From contig NZ_CAAJGK010000052.1 in assembly GCF_900996245.1 (NCBI RefSeq), forward strand, positions 372,001-436,000: a DNA stretch of 64,000 bases. The letters run 5' to 3'. Below the pieces are notes generated by a model. That model saw only the letters and a list, made by a program, of their open reading frames with translations, ran no database searches and had not been told where the DNA came from. Both the position numbers and the translations under genes were made by a program. Below, piece after piece: positions 1 through 8,722 of this stretch (position 1 is the stretch's first letter; each line of letters begins with the position of its first letter). This stretch comes from Paraburkholderia sp. BCC1886 (lineage in GTDB: Bacteria > Pseudomonadota > Gammaproteobacteria > Burkholderiales > Burkholderiaceae).

Positions 1-2
1 TG

Positions 3-845
3 TACCACTCGGGCGCAACGGCTCGCGACCGTGACAGGCTCCGTCAGCATGTGCTGGAAGGGCTCGGCTGGAAGCTGCATCGGATCTGGTCCACGGACTG
101 GTGGCTTAATCCGGAAGAACCGATGCGGAAACTTTTGGCACGGCTTGAGGATTTAATGGCGGTCGTGCCTGAGGTGGAGACAGCGGTTTCCGAAGTAGCT
201 GAGGAAGAGTCGCATACTATGTATGCGGCATCTGAGCCGGTCGGGGAATCGGTTGTTGAGGCGGATGTTGAGGCGACCGCGCCTACTACACAGTTGCGGG
301 AATATAGACTTGTCAGCCTGGATAAAGGCAGTCCGGATCTCTTCTACGAAAGCCGGTCGATATCGACTCTGGTCGGTCAATTACTCGAGGTCATCGAAAC
401 CGAAGGACCGGTTTCGCAGGCAATCTTGTTCAGGCGGGTAACGCAAGCTTGGGGGTTGTCGAGAGTGGGTAGTCGTATCGAGGCTCATTTGTGTGGATTG
501 GTGCCGAAAGACGTGACGCGTACGATGGATGGCAACATGACTTTTTATTGGCCGGAGCGGATAAAACCGGATGCGTGGGATGGATTTCGCGTTCCGGCGA
601 GTAGCCCGGAAACGCGTCGTGCTATCAACGAGATTAGTCTTGAAGAACTCGGGAATACGGCCGTGTTTGTTCTGGTCCAGCAAGGGGGAACGTCGCTGGA
701 TGGAATTTCAAAAGCGGTTTGCCGGTTGCAGGGGCTTACGCGGACGAGCGCTGAAGCCGGAGCGCGAGTGTCGCGGGCACTAGGACATGGGCGGGTGCAA
801 CAGGTGGTGAAGTTGGAGAATGGGGCAGCTTACTTGCGGAAATGA
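3..845 (+). CDS. C-terminal part of a large helicase/Vsr-like nuclease protein with DUF3320 (5' end outside window)
   Basis: The frame is open from the first bases of the window, so only the last ~280 residues are visible. They begin with a Vsr/REase-like block (RDRDRLR, then LGWKLHRIWSTDWW), followed by a low-complexity acidic linker. A DUF3320-like segment follows around LLEVIETEGPVSQ and RRVTQAWGLSR. In known relatives these pieces end a ~1500-2000 residue superfamily I helicase-nuclease, often found in restriction or defence islands. Base composition is visibly less GC-rich than the core genes to the right, suggesting transfer. It converges on the next gene with an 11-bp gap. Family assignment is good; the biological role is inference. 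Confidence 0.8.
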   Translation, partial: YHSGATARDRDRLRQHVLEGLGWKLHRIWSTDWWLNPEEPMRKLLARLEDLMAVVPEVETAVSEVAEEESHTMYAASEPVGESVVEADVEATAPTTQLREYRLVSLDKGSPDLFYESRSISTLVGQLLEVIETEGPVSQAILFRRVTQAWGLSRVGSRIEAHLCGLVPKDVTRTMDGNMTFYWPERIKPDAWDGFRVPASSPETRRAINEISLEELGNTAVFVLVQQGGTSLDGISKAVCRLQGLTRTSAEAGARVSRALGHGRVQQVVKLENGAAYLRK

Positions 846-856
846 GGTGCTGAGTT

Positions 857-1648
857 TCAGCCACTGACTCCCAAAATCCATCCTTCGAAGCGAGCCAAAT
901 CAAATTCCATCCGCATTAACTCCGGATGCAATGCGCCTTTTAGCCGCCCTTCCTCATCCGCGATTCTCAGCCAATCCGCAATAGTGTACGCATCATACTG
1001 ATCGTCAGTCATCCCATCGGGCCGCACACGCCCGACTCTCAACAAGGACGGATAAGCCTCTAAGATGGCAGAGCGGCCCGGCTCGATCTCCCAGCCATCG
1101 AATGGCCAGAAGTGAATCTTCTCCCCGAGCTGACGATGCAGATAAAGCAGCCAAGGTAATCCCGAATGGGTCGACTTCGCGACTGCGCCTTGAACATCGA
1201 AATGGAATACGGACTTGGCTCTGCATCGTTCTTCAGCAATGCGCCGCCACTTCGAATTGCCTTGCCGTTCACTGCCATTTCCGACTAAGCCATCCCGAAT
1301 GAAATCGACATACACGCTGTCTTCATCCGTAGGCCAGTGCTGTTGGAAATCTTCAAGAAACGCGTACCAGTCCGGAGCTAACCGATGAGCCTCGAAGTAC
1401 TGACGCGGGAAAGAAAAGCTGTGGTCGATGCCGACAATTGTCGGGATATCTTCGCTAAGTAGCTCGGCAAGCCATAACGCTATACCGCGCCGACTCCAGT
1501 ATTTGCGCGCACCAGGCGGTGGGGGAACTTCAACTGGCGGCTCGCCTGCGGTTCCTGCGAGATAGACCCGCAGTCCCTTCAGACTGTCATTGGGCGTCTG
1601 TGCGCCCGAATAGTCGATACCAACGTATCGACTGAAAGCAGCAGGCAT
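857..1648 (-). CDS. DUF429-like RNase H-fold protein, putative nuclease
   Basis: The start is placed at the ATG immediately before the first core strand (263 aa); in-frame ATGs also exist at 1690 and 1717. Conserved pieces resemble the DUF429 predicted-nuclease family: YVGIDYSGAQ with the first Asp, IVGIDHSFSFP with the second, ILEAYPSLLRV, and a late TDDQYDAYTIADW helix. These are the four acidic positions expected of an RNase H-like active site. No signal peptide or membrane segment is seen. It stands convergent to the helicase-nuclease and shares its lower GC. Substrate and role are unknown. Confidence 0.65.
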   Translation of the reverse strand: MPAAFSRYVGIDYSGAQTPNDSLKGLRVYLAGTAGEPPVEVPPPPGARKYWSRRGIALWLAELLSEDIPTIVGIDHSFSFPRQYFEAHRLAPDWYAFLEDFQQHWPTDEDSVYVDFIRDGLVGNGSERQGNSKWRRIAEERCRAKSVFHFDVQGAVAKSTHSGLPWLLYLHRQLGEKIHFWPFDGWEIEPGRSAILEAYPSLLRVGRVRPDGMTDDQYDAYTIADWLRIADEEGRLKGALHPELMRMEFDLARFEGWILGVSG

Positions 1649-1736
1649 GGGTATGAATTTAAAACCGGAAGTCTCGACTCGAGCCTGCATGGAAACAGGC
1701 TCGGGTGGGCGAATCACTTGAGAGCCTCAACCCCCC

Positions 1737-4211
1737 TCAAACATCAATATTCCCCGCCCGCAGTGCATTCGACTCGATAAACGCTCTCCGCGGCTCCACA
1801 TCATCCCCCATGAGGGTCGTGAAAATCCCATCTGCCGCAATCGCATCCTCGATCTGCACACGCAGCAACCGGCGCACGGTCGGATCCATGGTCGTTTCCC
1901 AAAGCTGCTCGGGATTCATCTCTCCAAGCCCCTTATACCGTTGCTTGGAAACATTGCGCTCGGCATCGGCCAGCAACCATTTCATTGCGCTCTTGAAGTC
2001 GGTAACCGCCATACTCCGTTCACCGCGCTTGATCACGGCCGCAGCGCCAATCAATCCCTTAAACGTATTAGCCGTATTGATCAGCTGTTGATAATCGGCA
2101 GTCAACTGGAAATCCTGATCCAGCACCGAGATCTTCTGATTCCCGTGATGCGTCCGTGCAACCCGCAACGAGCGCAATTCACGAACAGGGTCATACATCG
2201 TCGTCACTCGAACTTCGGGCTTCAACGGATCGTCCCGAAGCTTCGCTTCCAGCGCGCGGGCCGACGCGTCAGCCGTTTCCTCGGTCGAAAGATCGACGAC
2301 GATCCCATCCATCACGGCCTCGAGCGCGCCCGCGTCATACAACCGGCTCAACCGGTTCACGACACCTTGCGCCAACAAATAAGCCCGAGCCAATTCGCCG
2401 AGCGCGTCGCCAGTAATCGGCGTAGCCCCTTCCGACGGCACCAGTTCAGAACCTTGCAGCGCCAGCTTCAGAATATGAGCATTAACTTCGGCCTCATCCT
2501 TCAGATACCGCTCGTCCTTCCCGGCCTTGATCTTGAACAACGGCGGCTGCGCGATATAGATATACCCACGCTCGATCATGTCCGGCATCTGACGATAGAA
2601 GAACGTCAACAGCAGTGTCCGGATATGCGCGCCGTCCACGTCGGCATCGGTCATGATGATAATGCGGTGATAACGCAGCTTATCGAGGTTGTAATCCTCT
2701 TTGCCAATGCCGCAACCCAAAGCCGTAATCAGCGTAACGATCTGCTCCGAAGAAAGCAGCTTGTCGTAACGCGCCTTCTCCACATTCAGCACCTTGCCGC
2801 GCAGCGGCAAAATGGCCTGAAACTTCCGATCGCGTCCCTGCTTGGCCGAGCCACCTGCCGAGTCGCCCTCGACGATATAAATCTCGGACTTCGCCGGATC
2901 TTTTTCCTGGCAATCCGCCAGTTTCCCAGGCAGACCGACGCCATCCAGTACGCCCTTGCGGCGCGTCATTTCCCGCGCCTTGCGTGCCGCATCGCGCGCA
3001 CGCGCTGCATCGACAATCTTGCTGCAGATAATCTTCGCGTCGTTCGGCGTTTCCAGCAGAAACTCTTCGAGTGCCTTGGCGACCACGTCTTCCACCGGCG
3101 CGCGCACTTCCGACGACACCAGCTTGTCCTTGGTCTGCGCGCTGAACTTCGGCTCCGGCACCTTCACCGACAACACGCATGAAAGCCCTTCGCGCATATC
3201 GTCGCCGGCCGTCTCGACCTTCGCCTTCTTCGCGACATCGTGATCGGTAATGTACTTGTTCAACACGCGCGTCATGGCCGCCCGCAAGCCGGTCAAATGC
3301 GAACCGCCATCGCGCTGCGGAATGTTATTCGTGAAGCACAATACGTTTTCGTTGTAACTGTCGTTCCACTGCATCGCGACTTCGACGGCAATGCCGTCCT
3401 TCTCGCCGCTCACGTGGAAAATGTTCGGGTGCAATACCGCCTTGTTCTTGTTGATGTACTCGACAAAGCCCTTCACACCGCCAACGAACGCAAAATCTTC
3501 TTCTTTCCCGCTGCGCAAATCGTGCAAACGAATGCGCACGCCGTTATTCAAAAACGACAGCTCGCGAATGCGCTTGGCCAGAATGTCGTAGTGATATTCG
3601 ACATTGCCGAAAATCGTCTCGTCGGCCATGAAGTGCACTTCGGTGCCGCGATTTTCGGTGTCACCCACGACCGGAATCGGCGAGACGGCCACGCCGTCGA
3701 TCTCTTCGATCACACGGTTCTGCGGCACGCCACGATGGAACTCCATGAAGTGCTTCTTGCCGTCACGGCGCACCACGAGACGCAGCCACGACGACAGCGC
3801 GTTCACGCACGACACGCCCACGCCGTGCAAACCGCCGGACACCTTATAGCTGTTCTGGTCGAACTTGCCGCCGGCGTGCAGTTCGGTCATCACGATTTCA
3901 GCGGCGCTGCGCTTCGGATCGTGTTTGTCGTCCATCTTCAGGCCGGTTGGCACGCCGCGGCCGTTGTCGGTGATGGAGATGGAGTTGTCGGCGTGAATGG
4001 TGACCTGGATGTCGTTACAGTACCCGGCCAACGCTTCGTCGATCGAGTTGTCGAGCACTTCGAACACGAGGTGATGCAGGCCGGTGCCGTCCGATGTATC
4101 GCCGATATACATCCCGGGACGCTTGCGCACTGCCTCCAGACCCTCGAGGATCTGGATGGACGAGGCGCCGTAGCCGCTATTGTCGGGTTGCGAATTGTTC
4201 GTTTCAGTCAT
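1737..4211 (-). CDS. gyrB: DNA gyrase subunit B
   Basis: This 824-residue GyrB has the usual order: GHKL ATPase domain (VFEVLDNSIDEA, DNGRGVP, GGLHGVGVSCVNALS), transducer domain, TOPRIM domain (EGDSAGGSA, DADVDGAHI) and C-terminal tail (KRYKGLGEMNPEQLW). A ~160-residue insertion in the TOPRIM region is typical of proteobacterial GyrB. With GyrA, encoded elsewhere, it introduces negative supercoils using ATP. It is the last gene of the minus-strand dnaA-dnaN-gyrB order, ~115 bp after dnaN and behind a strong terminator. Confidence 0.99.
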   Translation of the reverse strand: MTETNNSQPDNSGYGASSIQILEGLEAVRKRPGMYIGDTSDGTGLHHLVFEVLDNSIDEALAGYCNDIQVTIHADNSISITDNGRGVPTGLKMDDKHDPKRSAAEIVMTELHAGGKFDQNSYKVSGGLHGVGVSCVNALSSWLRLVVRRDGKKHFMEFHRGVPQNRVIEEIDGVAVSPIPVVGDTENRGTEVHFMADETIFGNVEYHYDILAKRIRELSFLNNGVRIRLHDLRSGKEEDFAFVGGVKGFVEYINKNKAVLHPNIFHVSGEKDGIAVEVAMQWNDSYNENVLCFTNNIPQRDGGSHLTGLRAAMTRVLNKYITDHDVAKKAKVETAGDDMREGLSCVLSVKVPEPKFSAQTKDKLVSSEVRAPVEDVVAKALEEFLLETPNDAKIICSKIVDAARARDAARKAREMTRRKGVLDGVGLPGKLADCQEKDPAKSEIYIVEGDSAGGSAKQGRDRKFQAILPLRGKVLNVEKARYDKLLSSEQIVTLITALGCGIGKEDYNLDKLRYHRIIIMTDADVDGAHIRTLLLTFFYRQMPDMIERGYIYIAQPPLFKIKAGKDERYLKDEAEVNAHILKLALQGSELVPSEGATPITGDALGELARAYLLAQGVVNRLSRLYDAGALEAVMDGIVVDLSTEETADASARALEAKLRDDPLKPEVRVTTMYDPVRELRSLRVARTHHGNQKISVLDQDFQLTADYQQLINTANTFKGLIGAAAVIKRGERSMAVTDFKSAMKWLLADAERNVSKQRYKGLGEMNPEQLWETTMDPTVRRLLRVQIEDAIAADGIFTTLMGDDVEPRRAFIESNALRAGNIDV

Positions 4212-4275
4212 GGATTTTTTCCGGTTCTGCGTTGCTGCAAGGTTGCTGCTCGGGACTTTTCAAAACACCATAAAA

Positions 4276-4302
4276 ACGCCAAAGGGGCGCTGCGCCCCTT
4301 GG
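4276..4302 (-). terminator. Rho-independent terminator after dnaN
   Basis: A 9-bp perfect stem (AAGGGGCGC / GCGCCCCTT, 4282-4290 with 4292-4300) is followed in the minus direction by a short T run, just downstream of the dnaN stop. It implies that gyrB has its own promoter or depends on read-through. Confidence 0.75.
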
Positions 4303-4325
4303 TGTGTTCTTCAGTGTTGAACGCG

Positions 4326-5429
4326 TTAGATGCGCATCGGCATCACGACGTATTTGAATTCGTCGTTCTCGGGAATCGTGATCAACGCGCTGGAGCTGGC
4401 GTCGCCCAGGCTCACTTGCAACGTGTCGACCTTCAGGTTCGCGAGCACGTCGAGCAGATACGTGACGTTGAACCCGATATCGACGCTGTCGCCGCTGTAC
4501 GCGATTTCCAGTTCTTCCTGCGCTTCTTCCTGGTCGGCGTTGGTCGACATGATCTTCAACTGACCCGGCTCGATAATGCAGCGCACGCCCTTGAATTTGT
4601 CCGACGTCAGAATGGCGGCACGTTGCAGCGAGCGCTGCAGTTCTTCACGGCCGATCAGGAATTGATTCTTGTGCGACTTCGGAATCACGCGCTGGAAGTC
4701 GGGGAATTTGCCTTCCACCAGCTTCGACACCAGTTCGACCTGGCCGAACGTGAACTTGACCTGCGTGGGTGCGATGTCGATTTTCAGCGTGTCGTCGATG
4801 TCTTCCAGCAAACGCTGCAATTCGAGAATCGTCTTACGCGGAATGATGACTTCCTGACGTGCAAACGAGCCTTCGATTTTCATCGACGAAAACGCCAGAC
4901 GGTGACCGTCGGTGGCGACGGCCATCAGCTGGTCGCCGTCCACCACCAGCAGCATGCCGTTCAGGTAATAACGGATGTCCTGCTGCGCCATGGAGAAGTG
5001 CACCATGCCGAGCAACTGGCGGAACGTTTTTTGGGGAACCACGAGGTTCGCGCCGAAGTCTTTAGCTTGGGCGACGGTCGGGAACTCGTCTGCCGCCAGC
5101 GTTTGCAACGCAAAACGGCTCTTGCCGGACTGTACCGTCAGGCGCTTGTCGTTCAGGGTGAGCGTGACCTGCCCGTCGGGCATGGCGCGCAGAATGTCGA
5201 GGAGCTTTCTTGCCGCCACCGTGGTGGCCACCGAGTCGCCACCCACGCCGAAATCGGCACGCGTGGTGATCTGCAACTCCAGGTCGGTCGACAGGAACGA
5301 CACGTCCGGGCCGTTCTTGGTAATCAGCAAATTGGCGAGGATCGGCAACGTATGGCGGCGTTCGACGATGCCGCTCACGGTTTGCAGCGGCCTGAGGAGG
5401 TTATCGCGTTCGGTCTTGACCAGTTGCAT
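4326..5429 (-). CDS. dnaN: DNA polymerase III sliding clamp (beta subunit)
   Basis: The start is set at the ATG of MQLVKTERDNLL, which has an AAGGA ribosome binding site 5-6 nt upstream and gives 367 residues, the normal length. The longer open frame upstream is not supported. Three beta-clamp domains are readable. The C-terminal YVVMPMRI end resembles the EYVVMPMRL tail of other clamps. It tethers polymerase III to DNA and recruits other clamp-binding proteins. It lies 276 bp downstream of dnaA on the same strand. Confidence 0.98.
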   Translation of the reverse strand: MQLVKTERDNLLRPLQTVSGIVERRHTLPILANLLITKNGPDVSFLSTDLELQITTRADFGVGGDSVATTVAARKLLDILRAMPDGQVTLTLNDKRLTVQSGKSRFALQTLAADEFPTVAQAKDFGANLVVPQKTFRQLLGMVHFSMAQQDIRYYLNGMLLVVDGDQLMAVATDGHRLAFSSMKIEGSFARQEVIIPRKTILELQRLLEDIDDTLKIDIAPTQVKFTFGQVELVSKLVEGKFPDFQRVIPKSHKNQFLIGREELQRSLQRAAILTSDKFKGVRCIIEPGQLKIMSTNADQEEAQEELEIAYSGDSVDIGFNVTYLLDVLANLKVDTLQVSLGDASSSALITIPENDEFKYVVMPMRI

Positions 5430-5705
5430 AGAGTTCCTTCGTTGATATGACGGCCTGCGCGCCTTGCTTGCCCGTTGATTTGCCAGCTTGCCGGTCAGTT
5501 TGCCGGCCGCTTCGAGGCCAACTTGCCGCCCGACCTTCCCGCGCGCAGCCGCGACTCCCCGTCGGCGCCACGCAGCGCTCGTCACGGCGTGAATCCGCCC
5601 CGACCGCCGGGCGGTTAAACCTGTATTGTGCCTGAAAACAGAAGCGCTCCCCTAAATTGGGGGCGTGTTCCGAAATAAACAGGTCGATTTTTCCTTTCCG
5701 GCCGT

Positions 5706-7322
5706 CTAGCCCTTCAGGGTTTGCTCCAACACGTGCAATTCGTGGTTCAGTTGCGCGTCGGTGCTGCGCTCGGCGGCAATTTTGCGCACGGCGTGCAGCA
5801 CCGTGGTGTGATCGCGTCCGCCGAACAATTCGCCGATCTCCGGCAAGCTTTTTTGCGTGAGCTCTTTGGCCAGATACATCGCAATCTGCCGCGGCCGCGC
5901 GATGTTTGCCGGACGCTTCTTCGAATACATGTCCGCAACCTTGATGCTGTAAAAATCAGCGACGGTCTTCTGGATGTTTTCCACCGAAATCTGCCGGTTC
6001 TGCACCGTCAGCAGGTCTTTCAGCGCTTCTTTCGTCACTTCGATCGAAATCTCGCGGCCGTGAAACTTGGAATACGCGAGGATCTTGCGCAGCGCGCCTT
6101 CCAGTTCACGCACGTTCGAGCGCAGATGCTTGGCCACGAAAAACGCGACGTCTTCGTTCAGGCTGACGAATTCCGACTGCGCCTTGCGCATCAGAATGGC
6201 CACGCGCATCTCCAGCTCGGGCGGCTCGATCGCCACGGTCAGGCCGGAGTCGAAGCGCGAGATCAGGCGATCGTCGATACCGGAAATTTCCTTCGGATAC
6301 GTGTCGCTGGTAATGATCACCTGCGCCTTGTTCGCGACCAGCGCCTCGAACGCGTAGAAGAACTCTTCCTGCGTACGCGACTTGCCGGAGAAAAACTGAA
6401 TATCGTCGATCAGCAGCAGGTCGAGCGAGTGGTAATACCGCTTGAAGTCGTCGAACGCCTTGCGCTGATAGGCCTTCACCACGTCGGACACATATTGTTC
6501 CGCGTGAATGTAGCGGATCCGCGCGCCGGCTTTGTCCATCAGAAGCTGATTGCCGATGGCGTGAATCAGGTGGGTCTTGCCCAGGCCCACGCCGCCATAC
6601 AGAAACAGCGGGTTGTACGAGATGCCGGGGTTGTCCGCGACCTGGATGGCCGCGGCGCGCGCCAGCTGGTTGGCCTTACCGGTCACGAAATTGTCGAAGG
6701 TCAGCACCGGGTTGAGCTTCGAACGTTCGTACATGGAGTCGTTCTCGCCGTTGCCGTTCGAGCTCGCGCTCTGGCCCGGACGCCACGTGCGGCGGGCCGC
6801 GGCGGCTTCGTTCGCGTCGAGGCTCGGCAGATCGAGATCGGCCGAGTCTTCGGCGGCGGCCGCCGCGGCGCGGGCGTTCGCGTTGGCCTGCTGCGCCGCG
6901 CTCACGCCGTTGGCGCGCGCAGCGTGCGCCGCCTGCACGGCGCCGACCGCTGCATCCACGGCGGCGCCCCCGTTGTTCGAACCGCCATGGCCGCCATTCG
7001 CCCCCATCGCCGAGCCCGGACCCGCCACTGGACGAGACGGCGCCGGCGACGATGCGGCCGGCGCGCGCATCCCCGCTTTTGGGTCGAGCACGAACTGCAC
7101 GTCGACCGGGGCTTGCCAGAAATCGCGAGCCATGTCGGCGATGCGGCCGGAAAACTGGCTCTTCACCCAGTCGAGCTTGAAGCGGTTCGGCGCGGCGATG
7201 CTCAGCGTGTTCGCCGCGGCGTCGAAGGCAACCGGAGCCAACGGTTTGATCCACGTCACGTACTGCTGAGGCGTCAGCTCGCGCTCCAGCAAGGCGGAAC
7301 AGTGTTGCCAGAAATCGTTCAT
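5706..7322 (-). CDS. dnaA: Chromosomal replication initiator DnaA
   Basis: The chosen start, MNDFWQHCSALLE, gives 538 aa and matches the domain I beginning of betaproteobacterial DnaA; the upstream extension is discarded. Domain I is followed by a long Ala/Gly/Asn-rich domain II linker (about residues 85-210). The AAA+ domain has Walker A GGVGLGKTH, Walker B LLLIDDIQFF and a sensor region with DDRLISRFDSG. Domain IV carries the box-binding GGRDHTTVLHA. It is divergent from rpmH; a single perfect DnaA box lies in the shared upstream region. Its function is ATP-dependent opening of oriC, which may lie ~54 kb away in this genome (see 61950-62390). Confidence 0.98.
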   Translation of the reverse strand: MNDFWQHCSALLERELTPQQYVTWIKPLAPVAFDAAANTLSIAAPNRFKLDWVKSQFSGRIADMARDFWQAPVDVQFVLDPKAGMRAPAASSPAPSRPVAGPGSAMGANGGHGGSNNGGAAVDAAVGAVQAAHAARANGVSAAQQANANARAAAAAAEDSADLDLPSLDANEAAAARRTWRPGQSASSNGNGENDSMYERSKLNPVLTFDNFVTGKANQLARAAAIQVADNPGISYNPLFLYGGVGLGKTHLIHAIGNQLLMDKAGARIRYIHAEQYVSDVVKAYQRKAFDDFKRYYHSLDLLLIDDIQFFSGKSRTQEEFFYAFEALVANKAQVIITSDTYPKEISGIDDRLISRFDSGLTVAIEPPELEMRVAILMRKAQSEFVSLNEDVAFFVAKHLRSNVRELEGALRKILAYSKFHGREISIEVTKEALKDLLTVQNRQISVENIQKTVADFYSIKVADMYSKKRPANIARPRQIAMYLAKELTQKSLPEIGELFGGRDHTTVLHAVRKIAAERSTDAQLNHELHVLEQTLKG

Positions 7323-7521
7323 CAAATTGCTGTGGTTATGGTGTGCACGGCGGGTCGCCGCTGCCCTTGTCGCGTGTATGCAACAAGGCCCTGAGCAGCC
7401 AGGCGCAATGGCTCCAGGCGCTTGTGCCACAAGGGTTTGCGGGGCAAGCGAGCCGGAGCGGCGTGCAGGGTTTTCGGGAAGTAAGGCGAGATTCTAACGC
7501 CAAATTCACGACGAGCGGGAG

Positions 7522-7530
7522 TTATCCACA
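7522..7530 (+). promoter_or_regulatory. DnaA box
   Basis: This is a perfect TTATCCACA about 200 bp upstream of the dnaA start, probably used in dnaA autoregulation. Confidence 0.7.
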
Positions 7531-7585
7531 GGGACCGATCAACCCTCGCGGCGAAGCCGGCGCGTCGCCCGGACCGGCTAAAGTA

Positions 7586-7614
7586 TTGACGCCCAACAGA
7601 AAACCGGTTTAAAT
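7586..7614 (+). promoter_or_regulatory. Putative sigma70 promoter for rpmH-rnpA-yidD-yidC
   Basis: TTGACG and TTAAAT are separated by 17 bp and placed ~93 bp ahead of the rpmH ATG. Promoter prediction is from pattern only. Confidence 0.5.
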
Positions 7615-7706
7615 AGCGGGTTCCGCGAAAACCAATTCAGTAGACCTCCGGCCATTGCGCTTTCAGCGATGATCGCGCGGTTATTTTTCGATCAAGTGAG
7701 AGCAAC

Positions 7707-7841
7707 ATGAAACGTACTTATCAACCTTCCGTTACCCGTCGCAAGCGCACCCACGGCTTTCGCGTTCGCATGAAGACCGCCGGTGGCCGCAAGGTCATCA
7801 ACGCACGTCGCGCGAAGGGTCGCAAGCGTCTGGCCATCTAA
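7707..7841 (+). CDS. rpmH: 50S ribosomal protein L34
   Basis: This is a 44-residue, highly basic protein beginning MKRTYQPS and ending GRKRLAI, the standard L34 size and sequence. An AGTGAGAG-type ribosome binding site precedes the ATG. L34 is a component of the large ribosomal subunit. It heads the conserved rpmH-rnpA-yidD-yidC-mnmE order and lies 22 bp upstream of rnpA. Confidence 0.98.
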
Positions 7842-7863
7842 GGCTGGCAGCGGATTGCGCGCT

Positions 7864-8355
7864 ATGACCGGCGCCCGCGGCGAAGCGGGAACGGCTCCGT
7901 TGCCAACGCGCTTGCAAACCCAGTTGCAAACCCAGTCCCGAGCGCCCGCCGCCTTCCCCAAAGCCGCAAGGCTACTGAAAACGGATGAATTTTCATCCGT
8001 TTTTCGTTTGCGCCCGTGGCGCCGCACCGCACACTTCGTGGTGTACGGCCGGCCCACCGGCAACGAGGCGCGCCTTGGGCTGGTGATCGGCAAGAAGTAT
8101 GCGCCGCGCGCCGCGACGCGAAATCTGGTCCGGCGTATCGCGCGTGAAGCCTTCCGGCTGCGTCGCGCGGAATTCGGCGGATGGGACGTGTTGCTGCGCC
8201 TGCATACGCGCATCGACAAGAAGGCGTTTCCCAGCGCGTCTTCGCCGCCGTTGCGCACGTTGTTCCGCAGTGAGATAGAAGCGCTGCTCGACAAGGCCGC
8301 GCGCGAAGTCATCCGTCGCGAGGCGCCGCCCGCGGACGCGCCCAAGACGGAATGA
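7864..8355 (+). CDS. rnpA: Ribonuclease P protein component
   Basis: It encodes 163 aa from the ATG at 7864; an earlier in-frame start inside rpmH is not needed. The RnpA core begins near FPKAARLLKTDEFSSVF. It contains GLVIGKKYAPRAATRNLVRRIAREAFR, whose RNLVRR stretch is the family's RNA-binding signature. The ~35 residues before the core are a Gln/Ala-rich extension typical of Burkholderiaceae versions. With the M1 RNA it matures tRNA 5' ends. It sits between rpmH and yidD as in most bacteria. Confidence 0.96.
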   Translation: MTGARGEAGTAPLPTRLQTQLQTQSRAPAAFPKAARLLKTDEFSSVFRLRPWRRTAHFVVYGRPTGNEARLGLVIGKKYAPRAATRNLVRRIAREAFRLRRAEFGGWDVLLRLHTRIDKKAFPSASSPPLRTLFRSEIEALLDKAAREVIRREAPPADAPKTE

Positions 8356-8452
8356 CGCTCCCGTGACCGCTCTGACCGCCCGCCTTGCAGCCCTGCTGCG
8401 CGGGCGTCGCCCGGTACTCCACGATGCGCGGCGCCGTCCGGCCGCCACTGCC

Positions 8453-8692
8453 ATGCAAACGGTACAAACGGTCCTCATCGGTCTATTGCGTTTCTACAAG
8501 CTAGCCGTCAGCCCGCTGCTCGGCGACCGGTGCCGTTTTTACCCTTCCTGTTCTGATTACGCGCGCGAAGCAATCCAGTATCATGGCGCCGCGCGCGGGA
8601 CTTATCTCGCCGCCAGGCGTATTTGCCGCTGTCACCCGTTTTCCGCGGGCGGCATCGATCTCGTCCCGCCTCCCACTTCTGATAAGCGCTGA
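8453..8692 (+). CDS. yidD: Membrane protein insertion efficiency factor YidD
   Basis: The 79-residue form starts at MQTVQTVLIGLLRFYK. A GTG at 8363, just after the rnpA stop, would give 109 aa and remains possible, but the extra residues look unlike the family. The YidD core is clear: SPLLGDRCRFYPSCSDYA, AIQYHGAARGTYLAARR and CRCHPFSAGG, with conserved cysteines. It is a small membrane-associated protein thought to assist YidC-dependent insertion. It lies 30 bp upstream of yidC. Confidence 0.93.
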   Translation: MQTVQTVLIGLLRFYKLAVSPLLGDRCRFYPSCSDYAREAIQYHGAARGTYLAARRICRCHPFSAGGIDLVPPPTSDKR

Positions 8693-8722
8693 CGCGCCGG
8701 TTCATCGACACTGAGACAACGC

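Larger units (their letters stand above)
7323..7706. promoter_or_regulatory. dnaA/rpmH divergent intergenic region
   Basis: This 384-bp region separates dnaA from rpmH. It holds one perfect DnaA box, TTATCCACA, at 7522-7530, and a sigma70-like promoter towards rpmH (TTGACG at 7586-7591, TTAAAT at 7609-7614, 17-bp spacing). Only one strong box is visible, so autoregulation of dnaA is a more conservative reading than a full origin. Confidence 0.6.

Noticed and set aside
3240..5450. Long plus-strand open frame opposite gyrB and dnaN
   Set aside because: It is antisense to two certain genes, has no family likeness, and is rich in His/Arg/Val as expected from reversed GC-rich codons.
7323..7706. 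dnaA/rpmH gap as the chromosomal origin
   Set aside because: Only one strong DnaA box is visible; the mnmC-antiporter gap has three. Not excluded, but weaker.
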